A stretch of DNA of 64,000 nt from Colwellia sp. PAMC 21821 (GCF_002077175.1 NZ_CP014943.1:372001-436000); one strand, 5' to 3'; counted from the stretch's first letter, positions 29,463-40,146 are shown. Numbers and translations: made by a program. Notes: generated by a model not told the origin, from the letters alone.

Positions 29463-31082
29463 TTAAAGAGTGAAATAATTGACTCGATTTTGAACTTGCT
29501 GACTCGCTTCTTTCATTTCGATACTTCGCTCGTTTGATTGATTAACGAGTATCGAATTGTCTTCAACTAATGTCTGAATTTGTTGCATATTTTTACTTAA
29601 ATCTAAAACTACAACACTTTGCTCTTCAGCAGCAGTGGCAATTTGATGCGATTGGTCGTTAACTAAATCTACTTTAGCTTGAATCTTTTCGACTAAATTA
29701 TTACTCTCGTCCACTTTTTCTTGTAGCAGCTTAGCGGTGTCTGAACTTTCAACCATTTTCTTAACCGCCTCATCGCCCACTTGTGTTAAATTGCCGAGTA
29801 AACTTTCAATTTCATTCACTGAATCTTGAGAGCGTTGAGCTAGACCTCTAACTTCATCGGCTACAACGGCAAAACCTCGACCTTGTTCACCTGCTCGGGC
29901 AGCTTCGATAGCGGCATTTAACGCAAGTAAGTTGGTTTGATCAGAGATGCCTCGAATAACATCAAGAATTTGCTCAATGTTCTTTGTTTCAGATTTCAAC
30001 TGGTGTACAACATCGGCTGAAATACTAATTGAATTAATCAACGAACTAATTTCTTTAACCGATTGATTTGACGATAATAAACCTTGCACGGTTAATGCTT
30101 GTATTTCTGTAGCGAAAGTTGCCGACTCTGTTGTACTTTTGGCGATGCTATCACTAGTTAATGACATTTCTTCAATCGCGGTCGCGACTAAATTAGTGTT
30201 ATCTGTAATGGTAAAAGAACTCGCAAGCATAGCCTCATTTAATTGCAGTACATTACTACTATTTTTATCGACTAACTTTCCAGACTCACTAATAGCAATA
30301 ATAGTTTCTTGTAAGCTAGCGATAGTATTATTTAACGCTTCCGCCAGTTCAAATACTTCATCTTTACTATCGACTATGGCTTTTTGTTGCAAAGATCCGC
30401 CAGCTAGTTTTTCTGCCGTATCGCGAACTGTTTTAATACCTGCGCTAATTCTATTAGCGATAAGAAAACTTAACAGTAATGAAACAAGTACCGCGATGAT
30501 CAATCCTAAATAAAACACAGTACTGCTCATATTTATATTTTCTATAACCGAGCCTCTCGTTGCTTCGGCCGATAAATCTACTTGCTTTTTAAACTCAACA
30601 GAGAAAGCAATTAAATCATTATACGATCCGATAAACGCTTTAAACACAGGAAAAGGTGCTTTGTTTTCAGGAGAATTTATCATGGCAGATACAAAAGATG
30701 CTGCCTTATTTTGAAACTCTCCTGTAAAAGTTTTTAATTGTTCGAGTTCGCTTTGTTTACCGGAGAAATTTTCAGACATCTCATTAAGCAATTTAGGGGT
30801 TAGTGCTTCATTATTTTTAATAACCTTTAAATAACCATCGGTTTGATTATCCAACTTGAGCAAATAACTAATTTGTAAGCCGCGAATATTCAGCATAGTG
30901 TCAATTTGCAGTTCTTTTACTCGTTCAAATTGTGCTGATATTTTATAATTTTTTTGATAAAAGTTATAAAAATCATCTGCTATTGCATTACTATTTGAAT
31001 GAATAGTTAAAATAACAATGGTAAACAAAGTAATAATGGCTACTGCCATAAGTTGTAACTTACGTAAAATATTAAATGACAT
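29463..31082 (-). CDS. Methyl-accepting chemotaxis protein
   Basis: Inner-membrane chemoreceptor of 539 aa. A first membrane helix (about residues 8-28), a periplasmic helical domain (about 30-185) and a second helix (about 188-210) are followed by a HAMP linker and a long signalling coiled coil. The tip motif is [20 protein letters not shown] followed by [18 protein letters not shown]. The periplasmic part looks like a four-helix-bundle sensor; the ligand is unknown. It stands alone, without other che genes in the window. Confidence 0.93.
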   Translation of the reverse strand: MSFNILRKLQLMAVAIITLFTIVILTIHSNSNAIADDFYNFYQKNYKISAQFERVKELQIDTMLNIRGLQISYLLKLDNQTDGYLKVIKNNEALTPKLLNEMSENFSGKQSELEQLKTFTGEFQNKAASFVSAMINSPENKAPFPVFKAFIGSYNDLIAFSVEFKKQVDLSAEATRGSVIENINMSSTVFYLGLIIAVLVSLLLSFLIANRISAGIKTVRDTAEKLAGGSLQQKAIVDSKDEVFELAEALNNTIASLQETIIAISESGKLVDKNSSNVLQLNEAMLASSFTITDNTNLVATAIEEMSLTSDSIAKSTTESATFATEIQALTVQGLLSSNQSVKEISSLINSISISADVVHQLKSETKNIEQILDVIRGISDQTNLLALNAAIEAARAGEQGRGFAVVADEVRGLAQRSQDSVNEIESLLGNLTQVGDEAVKKMVESSDTAKLLQEKVDESNNLVEKIQAKVDLVNDQSHQIATAAEEQSVVVLDLSKNMQQIQTLVEDNSILVNQSNERSIEMKEASQQVQNRVNYFTL

Positions 31083-31445
31083 ATTGCCCGATTTCCCGAA
31101 ATATTAAGTTAGTTAATATAGCGTAATGTTAGGTAAAAAAAAGCGTTTTGTGTATTGTAGTTACTGATACACGATTTTTTAGATGGTGTTCTCAGTATAA
31201 ATATTAATAACACATGAAGTCGATAATTTAAGCCCTACAAACAGTTTAGCCATGTTTAACATGGTGACTTAAATTATCTTTCTATTATATTTTTTTGGCT
31301 AAATATCCAATAAAAGCGCTTCCAGTCGATAAAAACTATGACCTGTAATGTAAGATGGGCGGCGATTGAAGGATGAGTAACGTTTTCATATGCTATGAAA
31401 TAGGATAACTGACGCTCGAAAAGAGTCAGTTATCTGCGCTTAGTA
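31083..31445. other. Intergenic region between chemoreceptor and DUF2780 gene
   Basis: AT-rich, carrying the promoter region of the chemoreceptor. A 9-bp inverted repeat ATAACTGAC / GTCAGTTAT (31405-31433) lies 13 bp after the DUF2780 stop but lacks a T-run, so it is only a weak terminator candidate. No riboswitch or ORF was recognised. Confidence 0.4.
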
Positions 31446-32009
31446 TTAACCTAAAAGTTTACCTAAACCATCGCTTAATACTTGCTTTGCTTGTTGACCT
31501 TGCTCTGTGTCTAAGTAGCTTTGTGCCGTAGAAATAAAACTACTGATCATTTCAGGCTTTAATCCTAAAGCTTCAAATTGCTTTTTCACATCATTAATAG
31601 ACTTTAATGAATCACTGTATTGTGATGCTTGTTCCAGTAAGCCACCCAAACCTTCGCTCGAGCCTGAGCTGAGTTGACTAATATCAGGCATTTGACTGAC
31701 AAGTCCTTCAACACCTGGTACTGAATTAGCAAGCTGGCTAAATTGCTCAGTTGAAACATTGTCTTTTACATAATTAAAAATAGCGCCCATACCACCAGCG
31801 GCTTGATCAGCATTAACATCTAAAGAGCTCGTTAGCATGTCAACCAAACCATTAGTACTTTGAATGTCAGGTGTATTAGCTTCAACACTTTGCTCGGTTG
31901 TTTCACCCAAACCGACGAGGCTTTTCAAGCTTTCAAACCAGCTTGTTTCTTGTGCTATAGCCGAACTACTTAACGTGGAAATAGTTAAAAGTACGATCAG
32001 TTTTTTCAT
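31446..32009 (-). CDS. DUF2780 (VcgC/VcgE-like) exported protein
   Basis: Secreted protein of 187 aa with a clear signal peptide (MKKLIVLLTISTLSSSAIAQ). The body shows the DUF2780 pattern: GLVDMLTSSLDVNADQAAGG, YVKDNVSTEQFSQLANSVPG and a helical C-terminus with QSYLDTEQGQQAKQVLSDGL. The family is of unknown function; it is named after Vibrio VcgC/VcgE. It is monocistronic. Confidence 0.8.
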   Translation of the reverse strand: MKKLIVLLTISTLSSSAIAQETSWFESLKSLVGLGETTEQSVEANTPDIQSTNGLVDMLTSSLDVNADQAAGGMGAIFNYVKDNVSTEQFSQLANSVPGVEGLVSQMPDISQLSSGSSEGLGGLLEQASQYSDSLKSINDVKKQFEALGLKPEMISSFISTAQSYLDTEQGQQAKQVLSDGLGKLLG

Positions 32010-32186
32010 ATCAGGGATCCGTTATTATCAAAAGTTATAAATGAGTTAAAACAAGTGTACAACATTTAGCTGAGGGGTATGTAATGCTTTATTTTCCTAC
32101 GGTTAGCACTAGAAATAAAATCAACGCTTATAACCCAAGCATTTAGGTGTATAATATCAAGTAATGTCAGTCAAATTAAGTCAACC

Positions 32187-32768
32187 ATGAGTCAAGAAAA
32201 CGAACAATTACACAATCCTTTACATGGATTAAAATTAGACACGCTACTAAACGAATTAGTAACTCACTATGGCTTTGATATTTTGGCTGAGTATACGCGT
32301 ATTAACTGCTTTAAGAGCAATCCAAGCATGGCTTCAAGCTTAAAGTTTCTGCGTAAAACTGAGTGGGCAAGAGAAAAACTTGAACGTTTTTATCTTTATG
32401 ACTTTAAAAACCTACCAGAAGCCGGTGAAGATGAGTTTGAAATACCACCGCGCCAACGCGTGATTCCGTTAAATATAAAACCCAAAAAACCAAAAGTTTT
32501 AGTGCGTGGTGAAGCTATTATACCGTTAAGTAAAGATAGCTTTAAAGAAACTCATCGTTCTAAGCCTGAATATAAAAAAGAGCATAAAAAAGAGCATAAA
32601 AAAGAGTATAACAAAGCCTATAAGCCTGAGCATAAACGTGAAAACAGTCATGCTAAATCAAGCGACAAGCCTAGCTATGGCAATACAGAGCGAAGTTCAA
32701 ATAATAGCTCAAAAAACAGTTCAAATGAGAATAAGCCATTTGACCCTTATGCTGACGCACCTAGATAG
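32187..32768 (+). CDS. VF530 family DNA-binding protein with Lys-rich tail
   Basis: Residues 8-75 match the VF530 (DUF2132) helical domain: [48 protein letters not shown]. Vibrio fischeri VF530 was reported to bind DNA. Residues from about 90 form a basic low-complexity tail with tandem KKEH repeats (12-bp DNA repeats at about 32572-32610) and an Asn/Ser-rich end. The tail is much longer than in minimal family members and is likely disordered and nucleic-acid binding. Confidence 0.82.
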   Translation: MSQENEQLHNPLHGLKLDTLLNELVTHYGFDILAEYTRINCFKSNPSMASSLKFLRKTEWAREKLERFYLYDFKNLPEAGEDEFEIPPRQRVIPLNIKPKKPKVLVRGEAIIPLSKDSFKETHRSKPEYKKEHKKEHKKEYNKAYKPEHKRENSHAKSSDKPSYGNTERSSNNSSKNSSNENKPFDPYADAPR

Positions 32769-32790
32769 TTCACTTTTATAATTAATATAA

Positions 32791-32827
32791 AAAGCCCTAA
32801 ATAACTTACGCTATTTAGGGCTTTTTT
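32791..32827 (+). terminator. Terminator of the VF530 gene
   Basis: Stem AGCCCTAAATA / TATTTAGGGCT with an 8-nt loop and a T-run, about 25 bp after the stop. Confidence 0.9.
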
Positions 32828-32859
32828 ACCGTTATGCTAGCGACCAACTAATTTATAAA

Positions 32860-32936
32860 CTTAAAACTTAAAATTTAAAGCTTAAAATTTAAAGCTTAAA
32901 ATTTAAAGCTTAGAGCTTAGAGCTTAAAGCTTAAAT
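32860..32936. repeat. 7-bp tandem repeat array (11 units)
   Basis: Eleven consecutive heptamers of the form CTTAAAA, TTTAAAG, CTTAGAG or CTTAAAG run from 32860 to 32936. The right end overlaps the last codons and the stop of the downstream-facing chemoreceptor gene (its C-terminus RFKL is encoded by it). The motif CTTAAAGCTT also occurs in the 28.7-kb array. Confidence 0.85.
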
Positions 32937-34963
32937 CGTGCCACAGAATTAGTTAACGAGTTCGCTAATTCATTTACCTCATCACTGCGGTTAGACAAAT
33001 CTTGTGATTCAGCTCCATTATATGTTGCCGCTTCGGCTGCTTCAGTCATGGTAAGTTCTATTTCTTGACTAAAACCTAGTTGCTCATTCGATGCAACGCT
33101 AATGCTTTTACTCATCTCATCAATGGTATGCAGTGCGGTTTCAATTTGTTTAATCGCATGACTTAATTCTTGGCTTTGAGACACACATTCTGCCGCCTGA
33201 TTCTGCCCTTGAGAAATCGCAATTTCCGCCGTTTGCGTTTCTTTTTGCAGTGAATTGATCATCAGTTGAATTTCAGCAGTTGATGCCTGGGTGCGAGAGG
33301 CAAGCGATCTCACTTCATCAGCTACAACAGCAAAGCCTCGTCCATGTTCACCCGCCCGTGCTGCTTCAATTGCAGCATTTAATGCCAGTAAATTAGTTTG
33401 ATCAGCAATGCTACCTATGGTGTCTAAAATACCACCAATACTGTCACTGTGCTTACTTAAACGAGTCATGACTTCAACAGAGTCACTTAAACTTGTCGAC
33501 AAAGATTCAATACGACTACTGTTATCGTCGGCAATCGTTCGTATTTCAAAACTGTGTTTAGTCGCTTCTGACACGTTGTTAGCGGTCAAATTTGCTTCAT
33601 CTGTGACACTTGATGAACTGATAAACATTTTTTCCGCAATAAGTTTAGCGTCAGATACACGGGTGATTTGTGCCGATGTTGACTGAGCTATTCGGTGGCT
33701 TTGCTCACTGGTCACTTTTGCCGACTCGTTCAGTGAGTATGCATTCTGGCTAATGTTTTTTAACAATGAAGTTAAATCATCACTCAATTTATTAATATTA
33801 TTGAATAAATCACCAAATTCATCTTGGTTCTTAATCGTTAACCTTCGGGTTAAATTACCCTGAGCTATCAAAGCTAATGATTTATTGGCTGCCGCTAATG
33901 GACCTAACATCGTCCGCGTTGTTACCACAGCAATAAAAGTAGCTAAGGCGACAAAGATAACAGCCATATATATGGCCAGGTTAACGCCTGTATCAACTTT
34001 CGCTTTGGTCGTTAACTGCAACTCATCAAAACGTGCTTCAGCAAGAGATAACAGTAACGTTAATTGCTGATACGTTGCATTAAAACTATTTACAGAAAGG
34101 TTATAAGCGATATTGGCATTTATATAATCGTCTAAGGCTTGTTGCTTGACTTGATATAGTTTGCCGGGCTCAACTAATAAGTTATTTAAAATAGCAAACT
34201 CAGTGGAAAAGGCTTTAAGTAACGACTTATCATCAACACTGGAAAATAGTCGCTGCATAAAATCGTAGTTATTTTTGATGTTAGCAATTAAAAAGCTTAC
34301 GTCTTCTTTATGCTGTGACAATACATCGAGTTCTGTTACCTGCTTCAAGCCTGACATTGTGCTTTGAAGGGTGAACAGCATATCGTCAATTCGCGCACCA
34401 TTGCCAATAATATCATCTAGCAACTGTCCATTATCAGGTAGCTCGAGTAATTCAAGATCAAGCATTTTATTACTTGCTTGGTCACGACTTTCAATGAAAG
34501 CTTGATAATTAGCCACAAATTGATCATTAGCTGAGGCAATATTTTTTTTCGCTAAATAAAATTTCTCGCTCTGATTAACGTACGCTTGGTAATGATTCTG
34601 AGCTTGATTCAGCGCTTGCAGCATTTTAGGTTGGTCAATCAACTTACTGCTTAAAACTGTAACAGCCGATTGATACTCTTTATTTAAATTCGTATATTCT
34701 TGTTCGCTATTCATCAAGTTAGCGAAGTCTGTTTGCGTAAATCCCAAGGCACCTACTTTGATCATATTGAGTAATTTGATCTGTAAAGCGCTACTTTGCT
34801 TTTGGACCGGTACAGCCAAGAGCTCAACATTACTATTGGCTTGGCTTATTTGTGTTAATGAGTTATAAAAAAAAATGCTTCCTGCAACTAATAAAATCCC
34901 TATTGTGCTAAACCCCATTATTATTTTTTGTTTTATTGTTAATGGTAGGTTGTACATAGACAC
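32924..34963 (-). CDS. Methyl-accepting chemotaxis protein
   Basis: Inner-membrane chemoreceptor of 679 aa. The first membrane helix lies at about residues 12-30; a large helical periplasmic domain (about 31-325) resembles the double four-helix (HBM-like) type; the second helix is at about 326-348. A HAMP domain follows ([20 protein letters not shown] region), then the signalling coiled coil with [20 protein letters not shown] and [18 protein letters not shown]. The start has an AGAGGTG ribosome-binding site. The ligand is unknown. Confidence 0.93.
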   Translation of the reverse strand: MSMYNLPLTIKQKIIMGFSTIGILLVAGSIFFYNSLTQISQANSNVELLAVPVQKQSSALQIKLLNMIKVGALGFTQTDFANLMNSEQEYTNLNKEYQSAVTVLSSKLIDQPKMLQALNQAQNHYQAYVNQSEKFYLAKKNIASANDQFVANYQAFIESRDQASNKMLDLELLELPDNGQLLDDIIGNGARIDDMLFTLQSTMSGLKQVTELDVLSQHKEDVSFLIANIKNNYDFMQRLFSSVDDKSLLKAFSTEFAILNNLLVEPGKLYQVKQQALDDYINANIAYNLSVNSFNATYQQLTLLLSLAEARFDELQLTTKAKVDTGVNLAIYMAVIFVALATFIAVVTTRTMLGPLAAANKSLALIAQGNLTRRLTIKNQDEFGDLFNNINKLSDDLTSLLKNISQNAYSLNESAKVTSEQSHRIAQSTSAQITRVSDAKLIAEKMFISSSSVTDEANLTANNVSEATKHSFEIRTIADDNSSRIESLSTSLSDSVEVMTRLSKHSDSIGGILDTIGSIADQTNLLALNAAIEAARAGEHGRGFAVVADEVRSLASRTQASTAEIQLMINSLQKETQTAEIAISQGQNQAAECVSQSQELSHAIKQIETALHTIDEMSKSISVASNEQLGFSQEIELTMTEAAEAATYNGAESQDLSNRSDEVNELANSLTNSVARFKL

Positions 34964-35233
34964 CTCTAAATAAATTTTCTAATGCATAGTTTAAAATTTC
35001 AATCATTATGATTGACGGATGATTATAGTTTCCTTGGGGTAAATGTAAACCATACTGTAATCAAGACCAAAGCCGGCAAGTAAAGCGCTAATTTAATCAC
35101 CACTTATTATTATGGTTGAAAAGCATTAATTTTAGAAACTTTTATAAAAAATAAGCCAACTTTACTCAAAATATAGAAAATAAATAATGAGTAAGGGCTA
35201 GATTATAAATAATCACTGTTCTATTATTAATCA

Positions 35234-35255
35234 ACTGGTCGAACGTCCGATCAGT
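35234..35255. promoter_or_regulatory. Imperfect palindrome, possible TetR-type operator
   Basis: The 22-bp sequence ACTGGTCGAACGTCCGATCAGT matches its own reverse complement except at four positions. It lies about 60 bp upstream of the secreted hydrolase start in a 350-bp region (34964-35316) that is otherwise AT-rich and featureless. Palindromes of this form are bound by TetR-family repressors; no such regulator gene is adjacent. Confidence 0.45.
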
Positions 35256-35316
35256 AGTTCATCAATAATAAAAAATATGACGTAATAAAAATAACGATAA
35301 AAACTTGGGGAAATAT

Positions 35317-36369
35317 ATGAATATAATCAAACACTTAATTGCAATTGCAGCACTCGGTTTAACACTATGTTCGACTGCCGCACTCAGTAAAGAACACAAA
35401 ATAGTGCTTATTCACGGCTTTCAACCACAACAACTCATTGCTGACGGAGATGTTACGGCAAGTGGTCAAGACTATTGGAAAGGATACTGGAACAACTTAA
35501 GTGACGCTAGAATTGACTGGCCTTCGTATGAGCGAATAGAAGGTAAAATTGCCACTGACTATGTCTGGCCAAAATTAAAAGCATTTTCTGAAAGTAACTT
35601 CTGCGATCCTGGCTGCATCTTTGTCACCCACTCTACAGGTGACTTAGTTGCGCGATATATTATCGACAATCAAGAAACTTGGTTAGAGAACGCAGGTTTA
35701 GCACCATTAAATATCGTTGCAACATTTGATATTGCCGGTGCGGGCGGCGGAAGTGAACTTGCCGATTTAGCGGTAAGCGTTGCTCAGGGTACTGAAAGCT
35801 GGACCTTTATCATCGAAGCCGCTTTAGAAGCTTGGCTTGGTGGCGATTTAGGCGATGAAATGGGCGTACTTCATGACTTAAAAGTGAATAATGCCAGACA
35901 GCTTGCACCCTTGCCTGATGCGCGTATTCCACGACTGCGTTTTGTCGGCGATGCCACTGAATACTTAGGCGTTACTAGCCCATTTATTCAAGGTAATGAT
36001 GACGGTGTTGTTGGTACCCATTCTTCATGTGGCGGTAATCGCCAAGCACGCTTTGGCAGTTGTAGTTCGCAATTGGCGTTCAACGGTAAAATTTCATACC
36101 AAGGCAATGCTGTTTCAGGTTTTATGCCATATCATTATCCAATGCTAATGGGTGAAAAGTATAGTCACGGCTCACTGCTTGAACCATGGCAAGCAGGTAA
36201 AGTAACGGCAGTTAGCAATCAAGAAAATACCTTGTCTGGTGAAAGTATTCATTTTAATACTTACACTAAAACATCGGGCTGGTGGATTTGGAAAAGCAAT
36301 TACCTTTATGTTCAAAATTCAGCGTCTGACAGCATGTCAACGCTAATTTATGACGCTATTCCTAACTAA
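35317..36369 (+). CDS. Secreted alpha/beta hydrolase (lipase-like)
   Basis: Exported hydrolase. A signal peptide (about residues 1-25 from ATG 35317) ends STAALSK. The fold is marked by the oxyanion region HKIVLIHGFQPQQL and the nucleophile elbow FVTHSTGDLVARYIID, where the usual GxSxG appears as T-H-S-T-G; catalytic Asp and His probably lie in GNDDGVV and HYPMLMGEKYSHGSL. Several cysteines (CDPGC, SSCGG, GSCSS) suggest disulfides. I chose ATG 35317 (GGGGA ribosome-binding site) over a TTG 12 bases earlier. It is followed by an exported protein of unknown family. Confidence 0.75.
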   Translation: MNIIKHLIAIAALGLTLCSTAALSKEHKIVLIHGFQPQQLIADGDVTASGQDYWKGYWNNLSDARIDWPSYERIEGKIATDYVWPKLKAFSESNFCDPGCIFVTHSTGDLVARYIIDNQETWLENAGLAPLNIVATFDIAGAGGGSELADLAVSVAQGTESWTFIIEAALEAWLGGDLGDEMGVLHDLKVNNARQLAPLPDARIPRLRFVGDATEYLGVTSPFIQGNDDGVVGTHSSCGGNRQARFGSCSSQLAFNGKISYQGNAVSGFMPYHYPMLMGEKYSHGSLLEPWQAGKVTAVSNQENTLSGESIHFNTYTKTSGWWIWKSNYLYVQNSASDSMSTLIYDAIPN

Positions 36370-36482
36370 AAATGAAATAAGCGATGGCTGTTTATCTTTC
36401 AATATGCACCACGAAAAATAAACAGCCCTAGCACTATCTGAGCATGCAAAATAAAAATAATTATAGGTAGAATAAGCCCGTC

Positions 36483-37535
36483 ATGAAAAACAAATCTGCT
36501 TTAAAGCGCATAGCAATAATAGGTATTGCTGTAGTCTCGGTTTGGCTTTTTTGGCCAACAATACCTCAGCAGCAAACTACGGTCACTCAATCGACGGTAA
36601 GTTCTCCTAAAATAAAACCCACAAAATCAGCAGCAATAACTATTGAAAATAATATCGCAAGCATGGCGGTACCAGAGAAAATAACGTCCAATGACTCAGC
36701 AACATTAGTGGCAAAAGCCTATGCCGGCGAACTCAACTTCCCCCCTTACTCACAACCCTTAACAAATAAAGATTTTGACCGATTATCGCCTAATCATTTT
36801 AACCCGCAATCTATTCCAGTTGACGATATTGGAACTACGATATCGGCGCAGTTATCAAAGTATCGTTATACCTACCCTGAAACAGTTTTTGCCACACTCT
36901 CAGGTGAAAATATTGATAATGCCGTACTAATACTTGTCGACATAACAACCGGTAAATCACTATTAATGCGCGATTTTGATCAGGATAATAATAACTGGAC
37001 TGCACAATTTGAAGGTGAACGTAACTTACCTACGCAGTTGCAAGCAACAGTAAAAGCACGCGTTAATGGTAAAGATATTAGCCTTGCATTAGCCCTTAAA
37101 TATGTTGACTCAGTTGCTACACTTAACAGTTTCGATCCCGCATACAATCAATACGCTGATATGGTAATAAAAGCTAACTTGACTACCAGAGAGCAAGGTC
37201 TTTATCGCATACGCGCTAACTTATTTGATGCTAACAACCAACCTATTGCCCATTTGGTAAGTAAAGAAAAACTCAATAAAGGCAGTGATACTATAGAATT
37301 AAAAGCCCACCAAAGCGTATTACAAGGAAAACAAGCGCCCTTTACTTTATCTACATTTTCAATCGAGTTAATGTCGCCAGCACCCGGTTCGCCAACAAAA
37401 TATGGCGATAGTGCTATTAATCAATTTGAAATAAAAGACTTCGCTACATCAAGCTTAAGTGGAATGCCTTATCGACCATCAAAGCAGGAGCAACAACGAT
37501 TACAGTTGTTACAGAATATGGCACAAGGTAGGTAA
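36483..37535 (+). CDS. Membrane-anchored exported protein of unknown family (350 aa)
   Basis: Unrecognised protein. A single N-terminal hydrophobic helix (about residues 8-26) with preceding Lys/Arg suggests a signal anchor, followed by a Thr/Ser/Pro-rich linker and two probable beta-sandwich stretches (about 115-205 and 210-330). It sits 113 bp after the lipase-like gene on the same strand. Lipase foldases occupy this position and have similar topology and length, but the foldase motif RxxFDYFLSA was not seen. A role in folding, anchoring or regulating the hydrolase is only a positional guess. Confidence 0.6.
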   Translation: MKNKSALKRIAIIGIAVVSVWLFWPTIPQQQTTVTQSTVSSPKIKPTKSAAITIENNIASMAVPEKITSNDSATLVAKAYAGELNFPPYSQPLTNKDFDRLSPNHFNPQSIPVDDIGTTISAQLSKYRYTYPETVFATLSGENIDNAVLILVDITTGKSLLMRDFDQDNNNWTAQFEGERNLPTQLQATVKARVNGKDISLALALKYVDSVATLNSFDPAYNQYADMVIKANLTTREQGLYRIRANLFDANNQPIAHLVSKEKLNKGSDTIELKAHQSVLQGKQAPFTLSTFSIELMSPAPGSPTKYGDSAINQFEIKDFATSSLSGMPYRPSKQEQQRLQLLQNMAQGR

Positions 37536-37684
37536 ACAGCATCCACCATATCAGGTAAATAAGTTGATACTTCAAAGTTATAAAAATTTTTACCGGCGTT
37601 GAAACAGCTTCACTCTAATCATCATAGATTTATGATGTCAGTGTTTAACAAAGTCACATTTAAATAATAACTTTAATACGCTTG

Positions 37685-38164
37685 TTAATCTTCGACAAAT
37701 ATTTGCATTTCTTCGCCGATTCTTTTCCGTATTTCCATTAATTTTATTGCTGTAGCATGCTGCCTTTTGTCTATGTCAGTTTCAGGTAACCATTGAGGTA
37801 CGCGCTCAGGCTGACCGTTTTGATCTACAGCCACCATGATAACAATGCAATGTGTTGTTAAGCGTCTATTTAATGATTTAGGGTCACAAGCACTGACTTC
37901 CAACGCAATATGCATTGAAGACTTGCCGGTATAAATAACTTTAGCTTCGACTTCTACCAAGCTGCCAACATGTATTGGGGCAATAAATCGAATGCCACCT
38001 GCGTATGCAGTGACACAATAGCGGCCACTCCAGCCGGCTGAACAAGCATATGCGGCTAGATCAATCCATTTCATTACCGCACCACCATGGACTTTACCAC
38101 CGAAGTTAACGTCATGTGGTTCGGCTAAAAATCTCAGCGTGATATCTCTTTGTGCTTGGGACAT
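37685..38164 (-). CDS. Acyl-CoA thioesterase (hotdog fold, YciA/Acot-like)
   Basis: Cytosolic thioesterase of 159 aa that cleaves acyl-CoA. The conserved stretch DVNFGGKVHGGAVMKWIDLAAYACSAGW (quoted in part: NFGGKVHGGAVMKWID) carries the catalytic Asp, followed by GIRFIAPIHVGSLVEVEAKV and HIALEV, the usual hotdog pattern. It is monocistronic, between the exported protein and the porin. Confidence 0.87.
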   Translation of the reverse strand: MSQAQRDITLRFLAEPHDVNFGGKVHGGAVMKWIDLAAYACSAGWSGRYCVTAYAGGIRFIAPIHVGSLVEVEAKVIYTGKSSMHIALEVSACDPKSLNRRLTTHCIVIMVAVDQNGQPERVPQWLPETDIDKRQHATAIKLMEIRKRIGEEMQIFVED

Positions 38165-38382
38165 TGTTTTCTCTGTTTAATATAAAGTACATTTTAAAAT
38201 AGTTAGATAACAGCAGCTCAAGCCATCCTTGGCTAGAAGCAACTATAATTATTACCAATAAACGATACAGTATCACTAAATCAAATTAGCGCTAAGTGCT
38301 TTGTTTTAGAAAATTATCTGAACATTGCTGATAACTAAGCTGACCAACTAAGCTGAACAACTAATTAATGCAATGGACATAA

Positions 38383-39450
38383 TTAAAAATTAAGCTTGTA
38401 GCCCACCAGTATTTTATCACCGGCTTCAAATACGGCTTCTGCTTCATCGCCCCAAGCGCTATATTCAACATAGAAGCTACCCAATTTATGATTATAAATT
38501 GCGTCTAATATCACTTGATTACTATCAACCGTTAGGCCACTTGCTGAGTCCATAGAAACCCAAGCGTACTTAGCTTGAAATTGTATTTCGCCCATTTTAT
38601 AACCGCCGTATATCTCATAAACATTTTCATCGACAATTTCGCCATTTGGATTAAGGCCTTCATAAAAACGTAAATCGCTAGAGTCTTGATAATGGGCGGC
38701 AAGGCTTAATTGACCATGGTTATAAGCAACCTGAAATGAGTCAACTTTATTTTCACCTTCAAATGCCGTTAATTCATATCGTGAAGCCGACAAGGTAAAG
38801 TCATTTATCACGTACTTAGCCGCAACATTATAGCCAAGAATATTTTCATTCTCTGTGCCTGCTATATCTGCTTTAACATCACCATTATTTAACACCGCCA
38901 TAATCGCTAGCTGAAATCCGTCCATGTCTGGCGTGACATAAGTAACAGCGCGGTCGGGGCGTAAATACTCAACATAGTGACCATTACCTGCTGCATCTAT
39001 AGCATATAATCCATAACGACTTGTGTGACAAATGACGCCTGCAGATTCATTAGTACAACCTGCTGACTCATCGATATCTGAAAAGATATCAATCGCATTA
39101 TCGGTAAAATTCCATTGTGGTGAATATTGCTTACCAATCAAAATAGAGCCAAAGTTACCTTCTAGGCCAACATTAGCAAGACGAGCACGTTGGTCGTTAC
39201 CCGCAAATGAACCATCATCAGTAAAAAGTCTGAACTCAAAGTTATAAGTTGCTTTAACGCCATCTAGAATTTCAGCCGAGCCATAAGCGCCTAAACGAGA
39301 ATAGTTATCTTTGTACTCAATTTCGCTTTTATTGGTATCTTCTAATTGCACGCGAATACTGCCGTACCAATTAAATAAATTATTATCTGCTTGTGCCATA
39401 GTCGGTACGATCATGGTTGCCGCTAAGGCTAAACCTGTGCTCAATTTCAT
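38383..39450 (-). CDS. Gram-negative porin
   Basis: Outer-membrane trimeric porin of the OmpC/OmpU general type. A signal peptide (MKLSTGLALAATMIVPTMAQA) is followed by beta strands, LFNWYGSIRVQLE, YNFEFRLF, SILIGKQYSPQWNF (constriction loop L3 follows), and a C-terminal strand ending KILVGYKLNF with the terminal Phe needed for BAM recognition. Length is 355 aa. The ribosome-binding site is strong (AAGGGGAAA before ATG). Confidence 0.92.
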   Translation of the reverse strand: MKLSTGLALAATMIVPTMAQADNNLFNWYGSIRVQLEDTNKSEIEYKDNYSRLGAYGSAEILDGVKATYNFEFRLFTDDGSFAGNDQRARLANVGLEGNFGSILIGKQYSPQWNFTDNAIDIFSDIDESAGCTNESAGVICHTSRYGLYAIDAAGNGHYVEYLRPDRAVTYVTPDMDGFQLAIMAVLNNGDVKADIAGTENENILGYNVAAKYVINDFTLSASRYELTAFEGENKVDSFQVAYNHGQLSLAAHYQDSSDLRFYEGLNPNGEIVDENVYEIYGGYKMGEIQFQAKYAWVSMDSASGLTVDSNQVILDAIYNHKLGSFYVEYSAWGDEAEAVFEAGDKILVGYKLNF

Positions 39451-39942
39451 TTCATTTTCCCCTTATTAAACTATTGAATTATAATTATTGTTTTCAGAAC
39501 CTATGTTTAAAATGCTTACAGGGTTGGGACTGTATCGCTTAAAAAACACCTGCTTATATTCTGCAAAAATTATATTAAGGAGATGCAATTGAACATTGAA
39601 GTCAATTAACTTAATCAGTTAATAAGAGAATCTTATAACCTTTTAACTAAGGCAAGAAGGGATGGCAGTAAGTTATTGTTTATAAAGAATTAAAATGATA
39701 TTGCAAATAAAAAATCACATTGCATAGCAGGTTTGACATGCCAGAATATCAGTAAAATAAATCCCTGTAATTATGGTGTTTGTCTCATAAAAGAGCTGTT
39801 CCATAATTAACCAGTATTACTTATCAAATAATAACTTATTCTAATTAGATTTCGCTTGAACAATCAGAAATAATGCATAATTTTAGGGCGAAAAATCGTG
39901 TTCATTTCAAAAGGAAAAGTCCCGCAACAAACCGTGGTCTAT
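39451..39942. other. Intergenic region between porin and 12-bp array
   Basis: AT-rich, holding the upstream region of the porin gene. No ORF with a ribosome-binding site or RNA gene was recognised. Confidence 0.4.
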
Positions 39943-40146
39943 TTACCCAACACTTTATTCGGTACTTTATTCGATATTTTATTCAACATTTCATCCGACA
40001 TGCTACCCGACACTTTTCCCGACAAGTTACTCGACACTTTACCCGTGTATTTACCCGGTACTTTCTCCAACATTTTATCCGACATACTACCTGACAGGTT
40101 ATGCGATATTTTATGCGAAAAGTTTTCCGCAACATTATCTAAATAT
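39943..40146. repeat. 12-bp tandem repeat array (17 units)
   Basis: Seventeen consecutive 12-mers with consensus TTAYCCGACATT (for example TTATTCGGTACT at 39955, TTATCCGACATA at 40075, TTATGCGATATT at 40099) keep exact 12-bp phase with no indels. Because 12 is divisible by three, open frames here give four-residue repeats (LPDT/LFDI in one frame, FIRY/FIRH in another). The array ends at the start of the TauE/SafE gene. Confidence 0.9.

Noticed and set aside
31083..31445. c-di-GMP (GEMM) riboswitch upstream of the chemoreceptor
   Set aside because: The position would be attractive, but the conserved GEMM core was not found on either strand.
36483..37535. Lipase foldase (Lif) assignment
   Set aside because: Topology and position fit, but the RxxFDYFLSA motif that defines foldases was not found.
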